In this document: piece after piece, positions 25,330-32,620 of the stretch | How positions within the stretch are numbered: position 1 is the first letter of the stretch | Layout: each line of letters opens with the position of its first letter | Assembly (NCBI GenBank): GCA_027037535.1 | Contig: JALVZQ010000008.1 | Location: 62,001 to 126,000, forward strand | Length of the DNA: 64,000 nt | Direction of reading: 5' to 3' | DNA from: Acidilobaceae archaeon | Lineage (GTDB): Archaea > Thermoproteota > Thermoprotei_A > Sulfolobales > Acidilobaceae | Made by a program: the position numbers and the translations under genes | Notes under the pieces: generated by a model | What the model was told of the DNA's origin: nothing | What the model saw: only the letters and a program-made list of their open reading frames with translations | Databases searched by the model: none

Positions 25330-26472
25330 TTGAACAAATCTAGGAGCATGAAAGCGCTTGTAGCGGGCTTCCCTGCCATGGCATACATGTACACGGTCGG
25401 TAGCGTTGGATTCTGGCTCCCATTATACCTGGAGTCGAGAGGATATAGTTATCTTAACCTACAGCTTATAGCTACATTCTATTTTACTAGCCTAGCTCTC
25501 GGAAGCCTTGTCGCCGGAATGATTACTGATAAGGTTAAGAGGCCCGACTTAGTAGCGTTTGTTGGTATGAGTGTAAACGGGCTGGTTATTATCGGAATGT
25601 ACTATCACTATGACTTCAAAGAGCTAGTTATACTGCGTATAGTTCAGGGATTAGCATTGTCAACCGCTATTCCTGTGGCGTTAGGCTCTCTCTCACTTCT
25701 TTTCGGTGAGAGTCTTGGGGTAGGATTAACTTCTTTATTCATGGCGATGGGTATGAGTTTTGGAAGCCTAACCGCAGGCTACATTATATCTTGGCTAGGG
25801 TACCTTCCCATGTTTATTGTGGCCGGCTTATTGAGCATAGTTGCAGGCATTCTATCGTTCTATATAGAGGTACCGTTAGAGGCTTCCAAGATCAAGCCCT
25901 CGATTCTTAAACATCTAAAGAGGCTTCCAAGGATTGTTATTATAGTCCTATTAGGGATACTCATGCGACAGACTTTTTCAACTGGAATATACGCTATACT
26001 AGCTGTCTTGTTTAATAAGATACTAGGCCTTACACTCTTGGCAACCGCCGTAGCTTTAGCAGTTAATCCCTTAGTGCAGGGTCTTATTAGTATTCCGGTT
26101 TCAAGAACCTTGCAGAGGTATGCTAGGATTCTATATCCTATCGGCATACTATTGACAAGCCTCGTGTTTATACTACTTTATTATGCCGAGAGCGCCATCA
26201 GCGTTATAATTGCAATGATTGTGCAAGGTATAGCGTTCGGTATAGTCAACATTTCTGGCAATTATCTAATCATAAGTAATGTTAGTACGGAGATAAGGTA
26301 TACCTCTAGTAGTCTCTTCAACTTGTTCTTCAATCTTGGATGGATCATTGGAACATTTATTGCCGGCATATATATGAAAACTCATGATCCCACTGGATGG
26401 CTTATAATAGCGTCAATAGGGGTAGCTCTGACATCTATTATCATTATGAAAGCACTATATGCTAAAATGTAA
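25330..26472 (+). CDS. Major facilitator superfamily transporter
   Basis: 380 residues with about 11-12 hydrophobic segments. The MFS loop 2-3 signature is present as LGSLVAGMITDKVKRPDLVA, and the second half begins after a central basic loop (IKPSILKHLKRLPRIV). Substrate cannot be predicted. The frame begins with TTG 25330, preceded at 8 bases by SD GAGGCGA; ATG 25348, six codons further, is an alternative. No transport-related neighbours: L38e lies on one side and a DHH-like gene ends 21 bases after it on the opposite strand. Confidence 0.8.
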   Translation: MNKSRSMKALVAGFPAMAYMYTVGSVGFWLPLYLESRGYSYLNLQLIATFYFTSLALGSLVAGMITDKVKRPDLVAFVGMSVNGLVIIGMYYHYDFKELVILRIVQGLALSTAIPVALGSLSLLFGESLGVGLTSLFMAMGMSFGSLTAGYIISWLGYLPMFIVAGLLSIVAGILSFYIEVPLEASKIKPSILKHLKRLPRIVIIVLLGILMRQTFSTGIYAILAVLFNKILGLTLLATAVALAVNPLVQGLISIPVSRTLQRYARILYPIGILLTSLVFILLYYAESAISVIIAMIVQGIAFGIVNISGNYLIISNVSTEIRYTSSSLFNLFFNLGWIIGTFIAGIYMKTHDPTGWLIIASIGVALTSIIIMKALYAKM

Positions 26473-26493
26473 GGGAATAGGAGTTAGACCTCT

Positions 26494-27528
26494 TCAAGAT
26501 AATACACGTTCAATAATAGACTTAGAGAGATCTTCTCCGCAAACGTAGTTGATCTGGCCCTGATACACGCCTTTCGCCTTAGCATTCCTACGCCTCAAAT
26601 CGCCTACAATCGATGCGATAGGCCGTTTGGCGAGCGACCATGCACAAAACCTATACCCAGAGGAGACTTTAGCAGCTGTGACAACTTTTTTGACCGGGGA
26701 TCTTAGAAGGATACGGCTTGTTAGTAGGAGAGTCGAATAATTTCTGGGAAGATCTGATTCCACTAATCTAACACTATCATACTCTTTTCTCCTTGACTTA
26801 AGAACCTCATTAACTATCTCGGACGCTAATACCTCATAACTAGAAACTAGAGGATCTTTCATTAGGGCCATACATATGTCATAGCCTGATTCAACTAGGC
26901 TCCTAGGTATATCCTTGAAACTCAAAGGATTCTGGCTTACAGTTATACCCCATAGTTTGTTAGAGCACTCTAACGGGATACTCTTATCGAGAATATGGTG
27001 TAGTCCTGCTTTCACCATCATATTTTGATATATCCTAGAACTAATAGCGCCATGACCCATCATCGCTATGATGCTAGCTGCGATCTCCAAATAATATTCG
27101 CTCCTTGTAATCATATGTACAAGGAATGACACTGTTGGCCAGTTTCCTCTAGAATCTCCTCTAGGGCTTGGATTAAAGTACAAGACATTTTTCATGCGAG
27201 GCCGTATATAGTTCCATGAGTTATCTATCACTACTACTTCTCCGTGGATATTGGCCGCAAGGAGATCTATCTCTGGACCCTGCCATCCCGGTCCTAATAA
27301 AATCACGGAATCATATTGTCTACTTGTCTTAGCTATATCCCCTATAAATGATACACCTGGCTTGAAATCTTCATGAGCCAAGTATCCAAGTCTTCCGGGA
27401 CCTGTGTTCAACACATAGCTAGTAATTATTGACGCCGCCATTAGATTATCCGCGTCCCAAGTATAGACTATTAAGAGATCATTATTTGTCAACACGTCTC
27501 TAATCTCATTTATCAATACATGTTCCAC
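26494..27528 (-). CDS. Degenerate DHH-family (RecJ/Cdc45-like) protein
   Basis: 344 residues. Motif I, usually DxDGxxA, is TWDADNLMAASII (residues 25-27); the strand normally ending in DHH reads VVVIDNSWN. The C-terminal DHHA1-like end (GYRFCAWSLAKRPIASIVGD, NAKAKGVYQGQINYVCG) lacks the GGGH signature. Loss of DHH ligands suggests no nuclease activity. Crenarchaeal RecJ-like proteins associated with GINS-MCM as Cdc45 equivalents are similarly degenerate, so a replisome role is a reasonable hypothesis. Alternatively it is a phosphoesterase relative of unknown role. Lies about 75 bases downstream of the glycosylase gene on the same strand. Confidence 0.6.
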   Translation of the reverse strand: MEHVLINEIRDVLTNNDLLIVYTWDADNLMAASIITSYVLNTGPGRLGYLAHEDFKPGVSFIGDIAKTSRQYDSVILLGPGWQGPEIDLLAANIHGEVVVIDNSWNYIRPRMKNVLYFNPSPRGDSRGNWPTVSFLVHMITRSEYYLEIAASIIAMMGHGAISSRIYQNMMVKAGLHHILDKSIPLECSNKLWGITVSQNPLSFKDIPRSLVESGYDICMALMKDPLVSSYEVLASEIVNEVLKSRRKEYDSVRLVESDLPRNYSTLLLTSRILLRSPVKKVVTAAKVSSGYRFCAWSLAKRPIASIVGDLRRRNAKAKGVYQGQINYVCGEDLSKSIIERVLS

Positions 27529-27603
27529 CTCGCTTCATGCTTCTTTTTCCCGTTTTTACCGTCATAGCCTGTAATGTTGGATAAAACATAGTGGATCTAT
27601 TCA

Positions 27604-28209
27604 TTACTCTTTAGTGCTATTTAATATGTTATATCGTCTTGGTAATACATTGTCTGTGGAGTCTTTACAATCTTGTATAAACCGCCGATATATATTTCTA
27701 GGAATAAAGAAACGCAGCCTAGCATCTAGATCCTTTCTTAACCCAACTCTTTTCGTTGCTTTAACCATGCCTGGCTCTAATCTAAAATTATCTGATACAA
27801 TACGTGCTTCTTCACGTGATCCCAGCTTTACTCCGTTTAATTCCCTATTTATAGCATAATATTTAGAAACTATGCCTGGCCCAGTGAGGTAGTCTTCAAA
27901 GCATTTTCCTACCGAAACTCTTCGAATAAACACGAGGCCTCTCCGAGTCTCGCCGACTACTATATTCAGCATCCAATATCCATGCACAGGATATAGAAAT
28001 AATTCACCGGGTTCTAATGCCTTTATGTCTTTTTCCTTTACGTATTTATGAGAATGACAGGCAGGATCGTTTAAAACACAATACACTTCAATGTCTACTA
28101 TCCTTCCGGGTCTACTGTTTATAACTAGTATTTTACCTAGTAAATTATACGCTGCTTTTAGCGGGTTCAAACGAACGAGTTCGTTAAGATTATAGTCTTG
28201 CATAACCAT
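27604..28209 (-). CDS. DNA-3-methyladenine glycosylase (AAG/MPG family)
   Basis: About 201 residues. It removes alkylated purines to begin base excision repair. Family pattern: LKAAYNLLGKILVINSRPGR, then IVDIEVYCVLNDPACHSHKY (human ETEAYLGPEDEAAHS), with the catalytic Glu and flipping-pocket Tyr retained. It continues with FLYPVHGYWMLNIV and TGPGIVSKYYAINRELNG. The residue aligning with human intercalating Tyr162 appears to be His (VHGYW against IYGMYF). The frame opens at 28224, but a TATA-like element at 28235-28245 favours ATG 28209. Divergent from the membrane protein at 28282. Confidence 0.82.
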   Translation of the reverse strand: MVMQDYNLNELVRLNPLKAAYNLLGKILVINSRPGRIVDIEVYCVLNDPACHSHKYVKEKDIKALEPGELFLYPVHGYWMLNIVVGETRRGLVFIRRVSVGKCFEDYLTGPGIVSKYYAINRELNGVKLGSREEARIVSDNFRLEPGMVKATKRVGLRKDLDARLRFFIPRNIYRRFIQDCKDSTDNVLPRRYNILNSTKE

Positions 28210-28234
28210 ACCCACACTATACATTTCTCACAGT

Positions 28235-28246
28235 GAAAATAATATT
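28235..28246. promoter_or_regulatory. Shared AT-rich promoter element between the glycosylase and membrane protein genes
   Basis: AAATAATATTCG resembles a TATA box on both strands. It is about 30 bases from ATG 28209 on the minus strand and about 40 bases from TTG 28282 on the plus strand. It is the only such element in the 72-base divergent gap. Confidence 0.35.
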
Positions 28247-28281
28247 CGAAAAGCTCCGTCAATGAATATATTGATCGAGAA

Positions 28282-30924
28282 TTGGACAGGGTCCCGGGAA
28301 GAACGAGAAGCAGTGATCTTTACAGAATATTTACGATAGTAGTAGCCTGGATTCTAGCTTTAAACCTGCTAGTATTTTCGTTCTATATGTTCTTTTATCA
28401 TGGTAGCTATTATTATATAGGAGACTACGGTGGATACTCTCTTTATAGATTTCATCCCTATGAAGGATTAGTTATTCCTAGTCTCCTGCTCTTAGCCTTA
28501 TCAGTAACCCTATATATGGCGATTCCGTATATTAGTAGAAGATCGACAATTATACTGTTGACTGTAATAATTTTTCTCCTTGTAGCATATATTTTCATAG
28601 TCTTTGATTATTCTCAGAGCATAAAGGCTGTTCTCTTATTTTACGGTGGGAAAACTGACAGCTATGTTCTACAATATGCGGCTGCTAAAGCCATTCTCAA
28701 CGGCGAGAATCCATATACAATGAATTTCTCCTCTGTATTGAAAGAATCTATCGATAGCGGTGTTCTCCCGATATCTAAAGTTACTTACGTCTATGAGCCT
28801 AGTACGACTAGATACGCTGGCTCTGAGATTATCGGGTTCGTAGATAGATTTGATTATCCTGCAATGGCAGCGTTGTATTATATACCAGCTATTCTACTAG
28901 GAATAAGCGGAGTATACTGGGACGCGATCATTATCGGCCTAGCACTGGGAATAGTGTATCTTAAGGCAGATACTCCTATTCGGCATCTTATTCTAGCATT
29001 ATTCGCCTCTGGAGCATTCTCGTTCTTTGGTATCATGTATCTCGGGAGTCCGCATGCCGGATGGGTTGCTCCATTAATGGTTGCAATGGCATATTCCTCG
29101 AACCCCATTGTCTCCGGAATAATGCTAGGTCTCTCATCCTCGTATAGGGAAACAGCCGTAATTTTCTCGGCCTTTTTCGCTGTGTACGTTCTGAGGAAAT
29201 ACGGGTGGCACCGGTTTACACGTTTTTCAGCGAGTTACGTTGTGACTGGCCTTATAGTTAATCTCCCGTTTTTCTTACTGGATCCTCACGCTTTTATCCA
29301 TAATATAATGCTACCTGCATCATATAATCTCTATCCGGAAGGCTTTGGGCTGAGCTCTCTGCACTATATTGGCGTATCAATAGACAAGAGGTTATCCATG
29401 ATCTTGTTTGTCGCCTCCTTCATGGTTCTCCTAATAATATCATACGTTTACTTCTCAAAGGTAGAAACAATACTATTCACGTTTCCAAGTCTAGTCTTTT
29501 TATTCTACTACAGGCCTATGACAGTTTATTATGAGTACTTCTTTGTAATAAACGCAATGTATCTTGTCCTATCCTCTAGACCAGAACATTCAGAGATAAA
29601 CGTGAAGCTACTCCGATATAGTAGATGGCTAGCCTACACGGTTGTCGCCGCGTCGATTCTCTCTGTATTCTCTGTATACATGGGTTCGCCTAGAGATATA
29701 CAAAGATACATTACAACGATACCCAAGCCGTTGATATATAGTGTCGTGTTTGCTGGAGCCTATATCTTCACATTATTCATAGCTTACTCATTCTCTGCAC
29801 GGCGAATACCCATAAGATCATTTAAACTTGACAGAATGAGAGGCGCAAAGATTATTATTTCAATACTAATATTCAGCCTATTTGTAGCCTTCTTGGGACA
29901 ATACTTGTTCCCTACAGTCCGGATCCTAGTATACACACCATACTATGTAGATACTGACTCCGCAGTCACAGGTCTAAGTGGAGCGCGTATACTAGATTTT
30001 AAGAACCCCTACCACGTAGACTATTCCGGAAATTTAATAGAGTTGTTGAAGGAGGGCAAAATAGGAGCCTTCTTTGGGTTCTATAATTATACTAGGAACT
30101 ATCCTATCGCGCCACATGCTGAACTATATCTATACGGGAGAATAGCATATACCGGTTCTAACTGGGTGCCGGTCTCGTGGAAAACAGGAATAGTACTTAT
30201 CGATCCGCTCCTATCATTCATCGTCAATGATAGTAATACACTAAGAGGATTATCATACTTCCTCTTGTTCTTAGGACAGGTTTTATTCTTGAGAGCACTG
30301 ATCAGTCTGGCAAGTGATGAGACCGAGAAACTCATAATAATAACTGTATACTCGTCGATCTTTATACCGGTATTATTATTCCCGTATACGTCCCCGCTTT
30401 TTGCGATAGAGGCTGGTCTCCTCTTATTAATCGGGAGCATAATTCTGAGAAGCAGACTGTCACAATTATCAGCATTCCTTGTTGGAGTCGGATCTGTGAT
30501 CTCTTCGTTTAACTTGGCGGGACTTGCTGCTCTGCTCTTATCAACTGAGAGATCCGATAAAAGAACTCTTTCTTATATTGGTTTTGGCTTTCTATCTATG
30601 ATTATCGCATCGATTGTGTTAGGTGGTGAAAGCGTATTCGCGGTGTTTGGATCCATTATTGATAAGGGCGTGAGCGCTTCCCACATATTGCTTCCTATCG
30701 GCCTATTAGGACCAATAATAGTACCTTTAAAGCTCCTAACATTATTAATGTCGTTGCTTGTCGGAATGATACTCTGTGCTTCTCGATCTAGAATTATTTA
30801 TGGATGTATGTTTATTGCTTTCACTACTCTTATAATTACATTGCCTCTCTGGAGGTTTGACCATCTCACATTTATTTTATCTTTATACGTTGTAGTAACA
30901 TCTATACGAAGGATGATAGAATGA
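28282..30924 (+). CDS. Large polytopic membrane protein, duplicated GT-C-like architecture
   Basis: 880 residues with about 20 predicted hydrophobic segments in two halves. Each half has, after its first membrane segments, a short extracytoplasmic-type motif: TDSYVLQY...ILNGENPY at 125-145 and DTDSAVTGL...ILDFKNPY at about 557-577. Both are followed by a Tyr-rich loop. The Asp-containing first loop plus NPY resembles DUF2029/GT-C polyprenol-phosphate-sugar glycosyltransferases; that assignment is tentative. TTG start with a weak upstream purine run. Its stop overlaps the ATG of the PPP phosphatase (ATGA at 30921-30924), so the two are co-translated. Confidence 0.6.
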   Translation: MDRVPGRTRSSDLYRIFTIVVAWILALNLLVFSFYMFFYHGSYYYIGDYGGYSLYRFHPYEGLVIPSLLLLALSVTLYMAIPYISRRSTIILLTVIIFLLVAYIFIVFDYSQSIKAVLLFYGGKTDSYVLQYAAAKAILNGENPYTMNFSSVLKESIDSGVLPISKVTYVYEPSTTRYAGSEIIGFVDRFDYPAMAALYYIPAILLGISGVYWDAIIIGLALGIVYLKADTPIRHLILALFASGAFSFFGIMYLGSPHAGWVAPLMVAMAYSSNPIVSGIMLGLSSSYRETAVIFSAFFAVYVLRKYGWHRFTRFSASYVVTGLIVNLPFFLLDPHAFIHNIMLPASYNLYPEGFGLSSLHYIGVSIDKRLSMILFVASFMVLLIISYVYFSKVETILFTFPSLVFLFYYRPMTVYYEYFFVINAMYLVLSSRPEHSEINVKLLRYSRWLAYTVVAASILSVFSVYMGSPRDIQRYITTIPKPLIYSVVFAGAYIFTLFIAYSFSARRIPIRSFKLDRMRGAKIIISILIFSLFVAFLGQYLFPTVRILVYTPYYVDTDSAVTGLSGARILDFKNPYHVDYSGNLIELLKEGKIGAFFGFYNYTRNYPIAPHAELYLYGRIAYTGSNWVPVSWKTGIVLIDPLLSFIVNDSNTLRGLSYFLLFLGQVLFLRALISLASDETEKLIIITVYSSIFIPVLLFPYTSPLFAIEAGLLLLIGSIILRSRLSQLSAFLVGVGSVISSFNLAGLAALLLSTERSDKRTLSYIGFGFLSMIIASIVLGGESVFAVFGSIIDKGVSASHILLPIGLLGPIIVPLKLLTLLMSLLVGMILCASRSRIIYGCMFIAFTTLIITLPLWRFDHLTFILSLYVVVTSIRRMIE

Positions 30925-31802
30925 GATGGCAAGACCTCTATGATACTGCTATAAGGAAGCTAGACAATTATAGTGGAAGAATACGAGTTAAATGTAGTAA
31001 GTTCGCAGTTCTCGGAGACACCCACGGATATTTGTCCGTGTCTAGATGGTTTATCGACTCGTTCTTAGACGAATACGAGTGTATATTCTTTTTAGGAGAT
31101 TATGTTGATAGGGGGCCTAAGGGAGTCGAGAATCTCGATTATATCCTTGAAATGTTCGTATCGTCGGAGAAGGTATTCGTCCTGAGAGGCAACCATGAAG
31201 ATCTCAGAATGAATAGATACTATGGTTTTCTGTCCCAGGCACTTTCTAGAGGAGACATTTATTTAGAGAAGCTAAAAATGCTTTATAGAAAACTACCCCT
31301 TTTCGCCGTGGTCAACAACGAATTCTTCCTGGTACATGGCGGTATTCCGTGTAGATCATGCCGCAATACTCCGGAACCTCCACTAACAGTTATGGAACTT
31401 GAAGAAAACCTCGAAGAAATGTTTAGTACAGGAGAGGATCCCTTAAACGACAGGATCCTGTTCCAACTGCTCTGGAATGACCCGGACTTATTCCTCGAAT
31501 GGTATGCGCCTAACATAAGGGGCGAAGGCACCTACCTCTATGGGAGAGAGGCCTGGAAGGCGTTTCTCATAAACAATTATCTAAGAACGATAATTAGAGC
31601 CCATGAAAGAGTTAACGGTGTCGTAATATATACTTCTTCTATGAGGAGCATTGATCATCCAACTACTTGTATCGATAAAAGCGAATTAAACATGGGAGTA
31701 CTAACTGTATTCTCGAGCCTATACCATGGAGCTGATGCAGGAGCAGTTCTTGTCGAGGAAGACAAGCTATGCTTCAAGTACTATTCTCTAAAACCCAGCT
31801 AG
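30921..31802 (+). CDS. PPP-family serine/threonine phosphatase-like metallophosphoesterase
   Basis: 293 residues with the complete PPP signature series: VLGDTHGYLSVSR (GDxHG), FLGDYVDRGPKG (GDxVDRG), VLRGNHEDLRM (GNHE), then FLVHGGIP and IIRAHERVNG for the distal metal and phosphate ligands. Archaeal PP1-arch enzymes of this type dephosphorylate Ser/Thr. Translational coupling to the duplicated membrane protein suggests a link to surface glycosylation or signalling, which is inference. Its last 4 bases overlap the convergent HAD gene. Confidence 0.9.
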   Translation: MRWQDLYDTAIRKLDNYSGRIRVKCSKFAVLGDTHGYLSVSRWFIDSFLDEYECIFFLGDYVDRGPKGVENLDYILEMFVSSEKVFVLRGNHEDLRMNRYYGFLSQALSRGDIYLEKLKMLYRKLPLFAVVNNEFFLVHGGIPCRSCRNTPEPPLTVMELEENLEEMFSTGEDPLNDRILFQLLWNDPDLFLEWYAPNIRGEGTYLYGREAWKAFLINNYLRTIIRAHERVNGVVIYTSSMRSIDHPTTCIDKSELNMGVLTVFSSLYHGADAGAVLVEEDKLCFKYYSLKPS

Positions 31803-32620
31803 TCGTTAAACAATCGGCTCTCTATACATAGTTTTGAATCAAATAAAAGGGATGCTAGAGTCTTCGCCACTACAACGCCGTCAAGCCCTCTGGGCGGATC
31901 CCGGGTAACACCGGTTAAGACTAGTATTGAGTCAAGCTTGTTTTCCTGTGCCATAGCAATGTCTGTGTCTATTCTATCTCCTATAACGATGACCTCGTTT
32001 CTCGGAAAACTAATTTTTGCCAGAGCTAGTTCAAGTATCCACTTGTTTGGTTTTCCTGCATCGACGACCGGACTCTTTCCACTACTAGTCTCGAGCAGCG
32101 AAACTATAGAGCCTGCACCAGGCACGGTTCCCTCTACGTCTGGATAACTTGTATCTCTATTTGTAGCTACAAACAATGCTCCATTCACTATGGCCTTATG
32201 TGCTGCGGCGAGCTTTCTATAGGTCAAGTTCCTATCTAATCCCACTACTACGGCGTCAGCGGACATCCAATTATCCGTTGTCAAAACTGTATGTCCCGCC
32301 ATCGTTAATTCAGCTACTAGACCTTCCTCGCCTACTACTAGTGTTTTAGATCCTGGCTTGGTTCTTCTTAACCACTCCGCCGCCGAGTATCCGCTTGTTA
32401 TAATCTGGCCTGGTGATATTTCATATTCTAGTATCCTTGATAGCTTCAGCGCGTACTCTTTTCTCGTTCTAGTGCTATTATTTGTGAGAAAAACCAGCTG
32501 TGTGGTTTCTAGTATGGATTTCAATGCTTCGACGTTTTCTTCTATTATTTTACTTGATCTCCAGACTACGCCGTCAAGGTCTACTATTGCAGCTTTGTAG
32601 CACTTCATCCTGTTCCCCAC
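31799..32620 (-). CDS. HAD-superfamily phosphatase, NagD-like
   Basis: 273 residues. HAD motif I is AIVDLDGVVWRSS, motif II LVFLTNNSTRTRKEY, the C2 cap includes VVVGLDRNLTYRKL and ATNRDTSYPDVEG, motif III includes DAGKPNKWIL and motif IV VIVIGDRIDTDIAMA. NagD-type enzymes hydrolyse sugar or nucleoside monophosphates, including phosphoglycolate; the substrate here is unknown. The start ATG 32620 lies 16 bases inside the 3' end of alaS, so the two are in one operon. Convergent 4-base overlap with the PPP phosphatase gene. Confidence 0.88.
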   Translation of the reverse strand: MGNRMKCYKAAIVDLDGVVWRSSKIIEENVEALKSILETTQLVFLTNNSTRTRKEYALKLSRILEYEISPGQIITSGYSAAEWLRRTKPGSKTLVVGEEGLVAELTMAGHTVLTTDNWMSADAVVVGLDRNLTYRKLAAAHKAIVNGALFVATNRDTSYPDVEGTVPGAGSIVSLLETSSGKSPVVDAGKPNKWILELALAKISFPRNEVIVIGDRIDTDIAMAQENKLDSILVLTGVTRDPPRGLDGVVVAKTLASLLFDSKLCIESRLFND

